Of a DNA stretch of 64,000 nt, positions 49,824 to 61,204 are shown one piece after another. The stretch's first letter is position 1. Every line of letters starts with the position of its first letter. The notes below the pieces were generated by a model, which saw only the letters and a program-made list of their open reading frames with translations, did no database searches and was not told the origin of the DNA. Both the position numbers and the translations under genes were made by a program. This DNA is from Malassezia japonica (Eukaryota; Basidiomycota; Malasseziomycetes; Malasseziales; Malasseziaceae). The stretch lies in assembly GCF_029542785.1 (NCBI RefSeq), contig NC_083370.1, positions 744,001 to 808,000 on the forward strand. Reading direction: 5' to 3'.

Positions 49824-50798
49824 TCAGACACGCTGGATGCTGCTTGCTTCGCGATCCGCGCCTACGTCCATGCACAAGCACCGCCCTGTCCAGGGGTTGG
49901 GCTGACGTAAATCCTGGCAAAAGAGCTCGTAGCTCGGCAGGTAACTGGATTAGGATGTGACACGTACCGCTGGACAAAGGAGTAGACCTGTGCATCCGAC
50001 ATGCCTTTTCCTCCATTCGCCTTTTTCATTGCGTGCTCTGCCTGGAGGCGCCAGGGGTAGACCAGGGACCAGGGACTCGCACCATCTGTTGCATGCGGGC
50101 AGAACTGGACGAATGCATCAATGAGAGGATACCATTGCTGTTCCCATACGCGCAACTGCTCGTTCACCGCGTCCAAGTGCTCTAGGGAGTAGGAGAGGAA
50201 CGCCGGCGGGTCATTTTGGCTTGCTGTCGCGATACGCTCTGCAAGTACTGCGCGTGGAATGGAGTAGAAGCCGAGGCACCACCCCTCGAACAGCACAATG
50301 TCGATCGGCGCGCAAACTTGGATCGTGCGCGCGGCGCGGTCGCCTTGTCCATCGAACGCGCTTTTGTCATAGACGGGAAGCGCCAGCGCTCCCTCTGTCT
50401 GGGTATTCAAGTCTCGGATCGCGTGCAGGAGCGACGTGCCGAGCGCCACGTCGTGCGTGCCTGGCTGACCCCGGCCCTGCAGCAAGCCGTTCGACGCGTT
50501 TTCCCGCCCGACGTTTTGCATGGCATCGTGCGGGAGGTAGAGGTCTATGTCAGCCTCACGTACGCACCATCCAGGGAGAGCACAGCAATGCGCACGGGCG
50601 GTTTGCGATGGGTAAGGTCAGCCGCGACACTCGCACACGTGTACGATTTGCCTTTATCAGTACGCGTTTGGACCTACCACTGCCTTGGGGTCCTTGCAAG
50701 CCGACAATCAACGGACGCCCATGGTTACTTGGATCCGATCGATGGTGCCGCAACTCGTCCAGCAAAAAGTCAATCACCGCACGCTCCTTGCAGGCCAT
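49824..50798 (-). CDS. Tda10/YGR205W-like P-loop kinase (D-glycerate 3-kinase family)
   Basis: Four exons: 50678-50798, 50568-50651, 49968-50544, 49824-49944; introns 26, 23 and 23 nt; 300 aa. The Walker A is GLQGPQGSGKSYT, made only by splicing the 26-nt intron, which ends in AAG. Further motifs are LSLDDLYLPHD, PIDIVLFEGWCLGF and FVQRYLPSYELFCQDLRQPN. It belongs to the plant GLYK and yeast Tda10 group, ATP-dependent kinases of small substrates. I chose the ATG at 50798; one at 50930 in the same frame would add 44 residues without similarity to the family. Confidence 0.85.
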
Positions 50799-51058
50799 AC
50801 TGTTGCTGCGCGCACCCGCTACGCCCACCCCGCTCGAGCCACTTGGGACAGGTGGGAATCCGTGCACACCAAGCACGATTACATAATCATCCGAACGGCC
50901 GCTGTTCATTAGGCGCAGCACGAACCTCATGCAGCCGTGCAGCCCGACTGGTACCGAGAAAGCGGCGCAACCGTGCAGCCAGCAAATACCCGTCCGCGCG
51001 CGGCGGCAGGGCAGGAACCTTTTGCAAATCCCGACGTCGCCAATCTCACACTACAACC

Positions 51059-51758
51059 ATGTCCCAGAACGACATTAAGAAGTACGTATTCGCGATGCGC
51101 GAGTAGCGAGCACAGGTGCTAACACAAAACCAGCCAAGCGAACAAGGCCGCCGACAAGGTCGACAAGGCCGCCAAGGACGTCAAGAGCGAGGCCGAGAAG
51201 GCCACCAAGGACGCCTCCAACAGCCTCGACAAGGCTGCCAAGGACGTGTCCAACGAGGCTGACAAGGCTTCCAAGGAGGTCTCGCGCGAGGCTGAGAACA
51301 TCCTCGACGAGGCCAAGGCCACCGCCAACAAGGTCGGTGACATTATCTCGAAGGAGGCCGAGGAGCTCGAGGACCGTGCCAAGGAGGCCGGCAAGAGGTA
51401 CGTCGCTTATCTCTGACCATCAGCATCTCGAAGAGCTTCCAGACCGGTCTCGACAAGGCCAAGTCGTTCTGGAACGACTTCTCGAGCAACCCCAAGTACT
51501 GGCTCTCGACCCTCAGCGTCGGTACGTATTGCATTGTACGGCTTTTCTTACACCAGTCAACGTCGCTGTCCTTGGTGCTGCTGGCTACTTCGGTTACCAG
51601 AACCGCAACAAGATCGAGGCTCAGGACAAGAAGCTGCTCGGCGCTGCCGCCGTCGGCATTGTCACCATCCTCGGTGGTGAGAGGTACGTACACTCGACGC
51701 GTCTTTGCTAACCTTTAGCTACTTTGCTACCAAGAACGCCAAGAAGCAGCTGAAGTAA
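51059..51758 (+). CDS. Om14-like mitochondrial outer membrane protein with LEA-like coiled coil, 183 aa
   Basis: Five exons: 51059-51081, 51134-51397, 51424-51521, 51557-51683, 51719-51758; introns 52, 26, 35 and 35 nt. The N-terminal half is an 11-mer-like amphipathic helix rich in Lys, Ala, Glu and Asp (ADKVDKAAKDVKSEAEKATK), similar to LEA and apolipoprotein repeats. The C-terminal half has a membrane segment (VNVAVLGAAGYFGYQN) and a second one (LLGAAAVGIVTILGGESY), the Om14-domain arrangement. Om14 acts as an outer-membrane receptor for ribosom-associated complexes. The codon use and long introns suggest a highly expressed gene. Confidence 0.65.
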
Positions 51759-51807
51759 ACGAGAGTCAATCCTTCCCTCGCTCTCTTTCCTTTGGCATCG
51801 CACTTTT

Positions 51808-52116
51808 TCATGCGTCTCGCCAACGGTTCTTAGCCTTGCTGCAATAGAATTGGTATAATGCAAGTGCATCATTTAGACGAATGCTAGGGGCGATTGTGCA
51901 TAACGCTGTAGGTAGGTGCACCGTCTCCTCCGAGCCTTTGGTACGCGGCCCTTTCCGCGCGAGGTCCGCCTCCCCTCCCGGTCGGTGCTGGGCGTCCGCG
52001 CACTCGTGGCACGTGCGGCTCCCTCTGTGGGTGGCGGCGGTGTGGAGGCTGACGAGGCCCGGGGCAAATCCGTCAGAACAGTCGCTCGCCAGGTTCGAGA
52101 CGGCCGAGTCTAGCAT
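51808..52116 (-). CDS. possible small protein, 102 aa (weak)
   Basis: An open frame from the ATG at 52116 fills most of the 389-nt gap between the Om14-like gene and PHB1. The C-terminal part (IRLNDALALYQFYCSKAKNR) looks protein-like and the layout fits the tight packing of the region, with 31 nt to the PHB1 start. The middle looks like low-complexity sequence, and a 39-nt in-frame intron is possible. I recognise no family. The stretch may simply be promoter DNA. Confidence 0.3.
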   Translation of the reverse strand: MLDSAVSNLASDCSDGFAPGLVSLHTAATHRGSRTCHECADAQHRPGGEADLARKGPRTKGSEETVHLPTALCTIAPSIRLNDALALYQFYCSKAKNRWRDA

Positions 52117-52147
52117 CTCCAGCGTTTCTTGACAGGTTCTATCCAGG

Positions 52148-53135
52148 ATGGCGAACGCGGCATCCAACTTCCTTTCTAGGTTCGCAGGTACGTACTCGCA
52201 TGCTGGAACCGGTGCTAACGCGATACAGTCCCCCTGGGTCTGAGTGCCATTGCGGTGCAGGCGAGCCTGTACGACGTGCCGGGTGGCTACCGCGCGGTAC
52301 TCTTTGACCGCTTCACGGGTGTGCAGAAGAAGGTACGTATGCGTTGTGATACGTGCTAACGACAGCCTTCCATGGAGGGCACGCACTTCCTCGTGCCGTG
52401 GCTGCAAAAGGCGATCCTGTACGATGTCCGGATCAAGCCCAGGGTGCGTATTCTCGTTGCCGGCGCTTACGCAGACCATCTCGACTACGACGGGATCTAA
52501 GGATCTACAGATGGTGACACTCTCGCTGCGTGTGCTGTCGCGCCCCGATGTGGCGCACCTGCCGCAGATCTACCAATCGCTCGGCCAGGACTACGACGAG
52601 CGTGTGCTGCCTTCGATCGGAAACGAGGTGCTGAAGGCCACCGTGGCCCAGTTCGATGCGGCGGAGCTGATCACCCAGCGTGAGGTCGTCAGCGCGCGGA
52701 TCCGCGAGGATCTGCTGAACCGCGCGCGCGAGTTCAACATTGTGCTCGAGGATGTGTCGATCGTACGTGATATCTCTTTTCTCACCTAGACCCACTTGAC
52801 ATTCGGCCAAGAGTTCACCAAGGCCGTGGAGCAGAAGCAGATTGCGCAACAGGACGCCGAGCGTGCCAAGTTTGTTGTCGAAAAGGCCGAGCAGGAGCGC
52901 CAGGCCTCGGTCGTGCGTGCCGAGGGTGAGGCCGAGGCGGCCTCGCTCATTACGCGTGCGCTGGATAAGGCGGGCGATGGCCTGCTGACCATGCGCCGCA
53001 TCGAGGCGTCGCAGGACATTGCCAAGACGCTGAGCACGGCCCGTAACGTCACCTACCTTCCCCACGGAAACAATGTTCTGTACGTATTACGCCACCCACT
53101 AATCCAGCCTCGGCGTGAACCAGCAGCAGCAATAG
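52148..53135 (+). CDS. PHB1: prohibitin 1
   Basis: Six exons: 52148-52187, 52229-52332, 52366-52443, 52475-52762, 52790-53079, 53108-53135; introns 41, 33, 31, 27 and 28 nt; 275 aa. The protein follows Phb1 throughout: [78 protein letters not shown] and [20 protein letters not shown]. With Phb2 it forms inner-membrane rings that hold m-AAA protease. None of its introns is 22 nt. It ends in a short Gln run. Confidence 0.97.
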
Positions 53136-53223
53136 GCGCAGTGCGCTAGCTCATAGTTCGCCCCGATAGCCCAACTCGGTGGAGCGCGTGATTTAATTTG
53201 GCACTTCGCGGCGGCCGGTGCAG

Positions 53224-53972
<749 letters not shown>

Positions 53973-54439
53973 CTATGATTGGTGCTTCTTAATCTTGGGT
54001 GGCGGCTTTGCTTGTGCCTTTTCCGGGTCAAAGACCTCATCCGTAGCCAGCTTGAGCTCGTAGAGCTGGTACAGCTGTTCGTCGGAGAACTGTGTGAGGA
54101 AGGTGCACGTACCTTGTCCAGGAGCTTGGGGTCCAAGCTCTGGCCGCGCGAGCCGCCCGGCATCTGCTTGTCTGCCTGCAGCGCATCCAAATACATCTTC
54201 CACTGGCTGCAGAAGCCTACAATCTGCAGAGGGTTATCGATTTTTTGGTGTCGCCGGAACTCGGCCTTGATATAGTCGTCGCCGAGCGAACGCATTTCGG
54301 GCATCAGCGAGCGGTGCGCGCGCAAAAGAGCACGGTACAGCGGGATTGGGCGCAGAAGCATCTTGGACGCCGCCTGGACATCCGCCGACGGCGTGTGGGC
54401 CGCACCCTGCGCCAAAAGTCGTGCCACCGAGCGCTGCAT
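53973..54439 (-). CDS. SDHAF3: succinate dehydrogenase assembly factor Sdhaf3 (Acn9), LYR protein
   Basis: Two exons, 54113-54439 and 53973-54089; 23-nt intron; 147 aa. The LYR motif is in IPLYRALLRAHRSLMPEMRS, followed by DDYIKAEFRRHQKIDNPLQI, the typical Acn9 block. It protects the Fe-S subunit Sdh2 during complex II assembly in mitochondria. The start is the ATG at 54439; ATGs further up belong to a frame that overlaps the divergent gene. The stop abuts the NAT9 stop. Confidence 0.9.
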
Positions 54440-54509
54440 GGTCCCAGAAGCCAACGTCCACGTGGCCAAAGTGGAGGAGCGGCGCGCGGGGCGCCGCCGC
54501 CTCCTCAGC

Positions 54510-55249
54510 ATGTCCGACGGTGGATTTGATGACCGTGCTGTACCTGTTCTGCGCGAGCGGATATTTGATGTGCTGAAGGATGCTGACCTTTCTGTGATTT
54601 CCGCCAAGAAGATCCGCATTGCCTTGTCCGAGCTCCCCGAAGGATCGCTGCCTAGCGGCGTCGATCTTGTGGAGCACAAGAAGGCGATCGATGCCGAGAT
54701 CCGCCACTGCTACGACGAGGTGACCAAGAAAGGCGCACCGAAGTCGTCTTCGGGTGATAAAAAGATTACGCTCCCTGGTACAGGCGGCGTGCCTGGCGAC
54801 GCGTCCGCACCCACCAAGACCAAGCGCAAGGCGGAGCCTGCGGCGACGAAGAAGGCCCCCAAGAAGCGGACCAAGGCCAGTGAGGAGGACGAGCCGAAAA
54901 AGAAGCGCGCGTCGAACCCCAACAGTGCACTGAACCGCCCGATGCGTTTGTCTGCTGCGATGGCCGAAGTGTGCGGCGGTAACGAGGTACGTTGTCGATC
55001 TAATGTGCAGATGCCCCGCTACGAAGTCGTGAAGCAGCTTTGGGTCTACATCAAGGCACGAAACTTGCAGAACGAGGAGAACAAGCGCCAGATCCTCTGT
55101 GATGAGAAACTGACCAGTCTATTTGGCAAGGATAAAGTGGAGTACGTTGACCCCTGCTTACTCCAGCTCGTTTGAAATGGCAAAAGTACGCTATTTGACT
55201 GACACAGCTTATTGGCCCGCATCTGGAAAAGATTGAAGTCCCTCCCTAG
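54510..55249 (+). CDS. SWIB/MDM2 and DEK-C domain chromatin protein (Uaf30/Tri1-like)
   Basis: Four exons: 54510-54986, 55011-55141, 55167-55185 (19 nt), 55208-55249; introns 24, 25 and 22 nt; 222 aa. The N-terminal DEK-C-like part (VLRERIFDVLKDADLSVISA) leads through a Lys-rich basic linker to a C-terminal SWIB domain: NRPMRLSAAMAEVCGGNEMP, KQLWVYIKARNLQNEENKRQ, FGKDKVDSFEMAKLIGPHLE. In yeast, Uaf30 is part of the Pol I upstream activating factor and Tri1 is its relative. The first intron is a multiple of three, so the unspliced frame stays open. Confidence 0.9.
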
Positions 55250-55497
55250 ATCCGATAGTCTCTACGCTCCCAGGTCGGTCGCGCCCCGCAACGTGCTGGC
55301 AGGTGGAGGCGCGTCATCCACGTGGCAAAATGCCTAGCAGGTCCATGTTTGGGCAACCCGCAACAAGCGCTGGAACGCCGTCTTCGCTCTGTTGACGATC
55401 CCTGTACCGTCGTGGGATTGTGAGGTCTTGGACGTGAAGATCCAAACAGAGTTTGAGTAACACTCCATCCTATTCCGTGACATCGCTTCCAGCGCGA
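55250..55497. other. intergenic region before HAP5, no gene seen
   Basis: About 250 nt between the SWIB gene and HAP5 on the same strand. No 22-nt-type intron pair, tRNA or conserved protein segment is visible. It probably holds the SWIB 3' end and the HAP5 promoter. Confidence 0.6.
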
Positions 55498-56605
55498 ATG
55501 TCGTTCTACCAGCCCGATTCGAGTGCTATGCGTTCTGCGCCCGGACCCCACGCGGTGCCTGGCGCGCCCGACGCGAAGCCTGGTGGCCCAGTGGAGGGTC
55601 TTTCGATGCCTCAGGAGGCTGGTGCACAGGTGCAGCAGTCTGCGCCACTTAGCACGCTCATCCAGCAGTTCTCGCGCAACCCTGGGCAGTTCCAGCGCCA
55701 CTTTTGGCGCCATCAAATGGACCTGGTGGAAAATGGATTCGACTCGGACGGCAAGGCGATCGACTTTTATAATCTCGGCTCGACGCCGAACGGGAGCAGC
55801 AGCGCCCTGCCGCTTGCGCGTATCAAAAAGGTGATGAAGAACGACGACGAGGTCAAGGTATGTTTCCCGCGACTTACGCAGATGATCTCGGCAGAGGCGC
55901 CCATCCTCTTCTCGCGCGCGTGTGAAAGTACGTGGTGGTACTAACGCAGTCTTTATCTCGGACCTGACCTGCCGCGCGTTCATGGTTGCTGAGGAAAACA
56001 AGCGGCGTACGATCCAGCGCTCCGACATTGCGAACGCCATTGCGCGTTCTGACCTGTTTGACTTCTTGATCGATATTGTACCGCGCTCGGATATGGTCAG
56101 GAACCGCAGCTCCAGCGTGCCGATTCGTAATGCACTTCCTGCGACAAACGTCGCGCCGGGTCTCGGCGGCGATGTCGCGTCCCGTGTCGGGATGAACGAG
56201 GCGATGCTCGACCCCAGCAAAGGCCCGTCGGGCTTTATGCCCTTGCGGCCGTCACAGCCTGATATGCGTGGCCGCCTGGAGAATGAGATGAACATGCACC
56301 CGGCCGCTCAAGCTATGAAAGGCATGCCCAAGGCGCCACTCGGCAGCGAGTGGGGCCCGCCCATGTACCCCTTCCACGCTCCGAACCCCATGGGCGACGC
56401 ACGCGTGCACCCCGGTGCGGGTATGGGCATGCGCGGTGCGCCACCGGCCGCGCCAGGCATGCCGCGGGGTAACGTCGACGCGTCGTCCTTTATGGATGCG
56501 AGCTCGTCGTTGTCCATGCCGCCACACCAGCAGCGTGGCGCGTTTCTGAACATGGTGCCCTACCCCATGGAGGAGAACAAGGGTGAAAATGCGCCGGGCG
56601 AGTAG
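55498..56605 (+). CDS. HAP5: CCAAT-binding factor subunit Hap5/NF-YC
   Basis: Three exons: 55498-55857, 55882-55927, 55950-56605; introns 24 and 22 nt; 353 aa. The histone-fold core is [59 protein letters not shown] and [15 protein letters not shown]. It pairs with Hap3 and then Hap2 to bind CCAAT and control respiration and iron genes. The C-terminal part is Pro/Met/Gly-rich. Upstream (55250-55497) I see no further gene. Confidence 0.95.
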
Positions 56606-56656
56606 CGTGCGTTTCCTTTCCGTATCTCTGTAGAATGATACCCCAGCTGTGTTTCT

Positions 56657-57473
56657 CTAAGTACGCCCCTGCATGATGGCCAGCAATGCACTCCCATCGC
56701 CGGCCGGCGCAGGCGCCACCTGGTCGGAAACCAATCCACGCAGGCGGATGTCGTAGATGATCTCTTCGACGCGCTTCACATCGTACTGCATCAGCAAGAA
56801 CACGCACCTTGAGTCCGTCGAAGCGCTTGCGCAGAATATCATTCTTCAGGTTGAGCACCTGGAAGGCGGCGTGCAGCTGCTTGACAAATGCCGCGATGCG
56901 CACCGGCGCCTCAAAATCGCCCGAGGTCACGGCGTTCATCGCGAGGCGCGGCAGCTCGTTGACCATGCTAATGAGGCCGTGCAGGTACTCGTCGGTCGCA
57001 AGGAGCATGCGGTCGTGCGGCACGCGGTCCATTCCGAGCACGGTGCTCGCCTCTTCCTTCGACAGCAGGCGTCCCGTGCCGAGGTAGTAGGCCAGGCACG
57101 CGCCAAAGACCGCATGGCGCACCGACCAGGACCAGGTTTCACTCCACTGCGTCAGCATCGCGACGTACCTTGTAGTATTCCTGTGCAGGCACCTCGGCCG
57201 CAAGTGCTGCAATCGCATTGCGCACCTCGCCAAACTCGTGGGCCGTGCGCTCGACGTGGCCCGGCACTGCGTCAGAAAACCCACCTACCCTGCGAAGCTT
57301 CCATCGCATAGATCTGCCCGAGCTGCATCGCAATCATGCGCTGGCTGCGGTCCACATTACGTGCAAGCTCACGGAGCGTCTACGTAAGAAGAGCAACCTA
57401 CATCGGCCGTCGTACGCTCACTCTCCACCTCTTGCACCACCTGCGCCAGCGAGCGGCGCGTGGCGTCGTCCAT
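56657..57473 (-). CDS. translin
   Basis: Five exons: 57402-57473, 57289-57379, 57169-57266, 56808-57146, 56657-56785; all four introns 22 nt; 242 aa. The all-helical translin fold is seen in YYKWSETWSWSVRHAVFGAC, LATDEYLHGLISMVNELPRL, NAVTSGDFEAPVRIAAFV and LNLKNDILRKRFDGLKYDVK. Translin forms an octameric nucleic-acid-binding ring, with TRAX as an RNase partner (C3PO). Whether TRAX exists here cannot be seen. The gene shares a 96-nt promoter region with the hydrolase at 57570. Confidence 0.94.
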
Positions 57474-57569
57474 GGTCGGCGTGTGGAGGTTCTATGCACG
57501 GCCGGAGAATTCGCGCAGCGGAGTTGCATTGCATTACGCAACCCAGAACGACGCGCGTTAAAACCCACC

Positions 57570-59122
57570 ATGTCGACTTCGGACAGTGCTGCTCGTGGGG
57601 ATGACGTGAATGCAACGAATGCGTTGCACGAGGTGGCCGAGGCCGCAGCAGAGGTCTCTCCTGAGATGAGCCTGCCATCCAGCATCCTGCCGATGCCCTC
57701 GTCGGTCACGTCGTCGTTGTCGAGCTGGTGGAACTTATCACCGAAGCAGACGGCCGAGGCGGAGTTCTACCTGATGAGCAAGTCGGGATTCTTCCAAGGC
57801 GCGACGCTGGGTAATGCGCGTGCATGCACGACCGACGGCCCCGACGCACTCGCCGAGGCCTACGAGCTGGTCCAGAAGAAGTCGCCGCCTACCGAGCCGT
57901 CTGACAAGCAGAACCAGTTCATGACCGTCGGTGTCGAGCCCGGTGCAGAGGGGCGGGTGGGTTGCATCCGGCTCGTGGACATTGGGCCGCCCCCGCCTGG
58001 CTCGAGCCGCGCGGGACTGCTCAATTCGATGGGCCTGTGCCGTACGAAGCGCCTCGTCAACACGCTCGAGATCGGCACGCCGGTGCGGGTCGAGGACCAG
58101 CCGAAAGACGAGCAAAAAATTGTGCTCGTGCACGGCTACGCGGCCGGCTCTGCGTTCTTTTTCAAGAACTTCGGCATGTTTGGCTCGCAGCCGAATACGC
58201 GCTTCTTTGCGCTGGACTGGCTTGGGATGGGCCGTTCTTCGCGCCCGCCCTATGCACTGCCACGCACCAACGCGCGGAGTGCCGAGCGCGTCGAGGCCGC
58301 AGAGAACTTTTTCCTCACGTCGCTCGAGCAGTGGCGCGAGAAGATGAAGATCGAGAAAATGGTGCTTGTCGGCCACTCGCTCGGCGGCTACCTGTCGATG
58401 GCCTACGCCCTCAAGCACCCCGAGCGCGTCGAGAAGCTGGTGCTCGTATCGCCGGTCGGCATCCCCGAAGGGTCCTGGGACATTCGCGCTGGCGAGGAGC
58501 AGGCCAAGCGGGACGCAGAGCAACCCAAGTCGCCGGAGCTTGAGCGGAGTCCCTCGCCTGCGTCTGTCTCGAGCAACACGAGCACGCATGCACAGCCCCC
58601 CCGCCGCTTTGGCAGCCGGATGCTCGGTGTACTCGGCTGGCTCTGGGACCGCAACGTGAGCATCTTTGGGATTATTCGATCGACCTCCTTCTTTGGTCCG
58701 CTGCTTATCAGCGGCTACACCCGCAACCGTTTCGGCAACATTGCTCCGGACGAGCTGCTCTGCATGCATGCCTACTGCCACGGTGTCTTTTCCGGGCGCG
58801 GCAGCAGCGAGTATTGCTGTACGTACCCTATCTAACCCAGTGTCCGACATTCTCGCACCCGGCGCGTACGCGCGCCGTCCCATGCTCCACCGCGTCAGCC
58901 CGCTCAAGATGCCCGTCTCGTTCCTCTATGTACGTCGTTCTACTAACGCAGGGAGACAAGGACTGGATGGACGTCAACGGCGGTATCGACGCCAAGCGCC
59001 TCATCAACAAGGCCGGCAACCCCAACGCACGCGTCTATATTGTGCCCAAGGCCGGCCACCATCTGTACCTCGACAACGCCAAGGAATTCAACAAGCTTCT
59101 CCACAAACTCTTGCATCGGTAG
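57570..59122 (+). CDS. alpha/beta hydrolase of the ABHD4/ABHD5 (CGI-58), Ict1/Cld1 group
   Basis: Three exons: 57570-58818, 58841-58929, 58952-59122; introns 22 nt each; 502 aa. Start at 57570 (CACCATGTCG). Features: IVLVHGYAAGSAFFFKNF (oxyanion region), nucleophile elbow VLVGHSLGGYLSM, FLYGDKDWMD (acid) and KAGHHLYLDNAKEF (catalytic His in the HX4D motif of this family). A Ser/Pro-rich insert lies before the lid. Relatives are lysophosphatidic acid acyltransferase Ict1 and cardiolipin lipase Cld1. For a lipid-dependent yeast, a role in phospholipid remodelling is plausible. Confidence 0.88.
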
Positions 59123-59184
59123 CCAATACCTCCACAATGCTTATGTCATAGGTCGTGCGTCTTGGTGTGTGGCAACGAACGGCG

Positions 59185-61204
59185 ATGGTGCGTTGAGCCG
59201 ACTAACTCGCAGCTGGTGCGCGTGCGTTCGAAGGAAGGCCAGTTACGTGTACAGGCAGAAGGAGGCGACGATGCACAGGTGCTTGTCGATCAAATCCTCC
59301 AATCGCTGCCCGACGCCGATGTCCATACCCTGACGCTCTCGAACGAGCCGCGCGGCGGCGAGAAGCGCGCGAGCGAGCTCGTTGGGTCGACGCTCGATGC
59401 GCTCGGAATCAAGTACGTATCATGTCACTCACCAGACACGGCCATCTCTTGTACGCCGCGTACGAGCCGCGTGCCGAAAGCAGCACACGCGAGCAGGAGC
59501 CCGACGTGGCGCCTCCCCCCAGCGGCGCGCGGCCCTGGGAGAGCGTCGTGGAGGATCCTGTGGATATTTTTTGGGAAAAGCAGCCCGGAACGATTGCGCG
59601 CACGCGCGATACCCAGTTCTGCCGGCACGGCGACAAAGGCATGTGCGACTACTGCATGCCGCTCGAGCCGTACGACTCTTCGTACCATGCCGAGCACAAC
59701 ATTAAGCATCTTTCGTTCCATGCGTACCTGCGCAAGCAAAACATTGCGACCAACTCGGCGTCGTCGGCGACGTTTGTGCCGCCGCTGGAAGAGGCCGAGT
59801 ACAAGGTCAAGGCGCCGTGTCCCTCCGGCCAGCACCCGCCGTGGCCGGCCGGGGTGTGCACCAAGTGCCAGCCGTCCGCGATCACGCTGCAGCGCCAGCC
59901 CTACCGCATGGTCGACCATGTGGAATTTGCGCATCCCTCGCTGATTGAGCGCGTGCTGGAGATTTGGCGCAAGACGAACGCGCAGCGCTTTGGCTTCCTC
60001 ATTGGGCGCTACGAAAAGTACGACGAGGTGCCGATGGGTGTCAAGGCCGTCGTCGAGGCGATCCACGAGCCGCCGCAGCAAGGCGAGACCGACGGCCTGG
60101 CGCTCGGCATCCCATGGGAGGACCAGAGCCGCATCGAGCAGCTCGCCAGTACGTGCGGCCTGCAGGTCGTCGGCATGGTGTACACGGACCTCGAGGCGGC
60201 GGACCCGACGCACACAGACCCCCGCAAGGCGGGCCTGGTCGCGTGCAAGCGTCACCTCGACAGCTTCTTTCTTTCTGGCGGCGAAGCTGTCTTTGCCGCG
60301 CAGCTCCAAGGGGCGAACCGCGCCGTGAGCCGCTTTAGCCGCAGCGGCGAATTCAACAGCCGCTTTGTGACGTGCATCCTTACTGGAAACCCAGAAGGCG
60401 TGATCGATATCGCGGCCTACCAGGTGAGCGAGCAGGCAATGGGCATGGTCGACGCCGACATGATCGAGGCGAGTGTCGAGCCGACGACGATCCGCGTCAA
60501 GCCCAGCGAAGGCACGCGGTACGTCCCGGAAGTCTTTTTCCGGTACAAGAACAAGTACGGGATCGACGTCAAGGAGAGCGCGAAGCCGACCTTTCCGGTG
60601 GAGTACCTGATTGTGAATGTAAGTGTCATGACTGCTGACCCAGACGACGCACGGCTTCCCCACGTCGCCGAACCCCTTGTTCCTCTCGCAGTCGTTCCCC
60701 ATCGAAAACCGGCCGGGCCTGCACGACCAGGATTTGAGCGTGTTCTGCCGCGAGCTCGCCAAGCTGCGTCCTGCCGAGATCCACGTCGGCGGCGCGGCAG
60801 ACCCTGCGCGTGCCGAGGCGCGTGCGGCGCTCGTGCGCTTCCTCAGCGACTGGCACCTCGTCGCGTTCATGGGCCAGGCCGGCATTCTTGACGCGGACGA
60901 GATGGCGCGCCTGTGCAAGGTTGCGACGACACACGACAGCGATGCTGCGCTCGACGCACTGCTCGGCTCGAACGGATGGCAGACGCTTGTCACGATCGCC
61001 TCCGAGTACGCCGAGCCGGAACGGACACGCAACGAGTCGTTCACCTACGACGGCCAAGACTCGGACCAAGAGAGTCTGGATGCGCCCTATGACAATGCCC
61101 CCGAGTCGCCGGGAGGCGACGGGGGCGCCGCGTGCCCCCACTGCACGTTTGTCAACGCGCCGGGCGCGACGGACTGCGACGTGTGCGGCCTGCCGCTGCG
61201 CTAG
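59185..61204 (+). CDS. NPL4: Npl4, Cdc48-Ufd1-Npl4 ubiquitin adaptor
   Basis: Four exons: 59185-59187 (ATG only), 59213-59412, 59436-60618, 60644-61204; introns 25, 23 and 25 nt; 648 aa. The N-terminal ubiquitin-like domain begins LVRVRSKEGQLRV. The zf-Npl4 region has CRHGDKGMCDYC, CPSGQHPPWPAGVCTKC. The MPN-like domain follows (FGFLIGRYEKYDEVPMGVK). The C-terminus ends with an NZF zinc finger ACPHCTFVNAPGATDCDVCG, which binds ubiquitin. The coding sequence starts with an exon holding only the start codon. The stop overlaps the convergent gene's stop. Confidence 0.95.

Noticed and set aside
51759..52147. Possible tRNA because of GGTTCGAGA near 52090
   Set aside because: No matching acceptor stem or anticodon arm could be drawn around the T-loop-like sequence.
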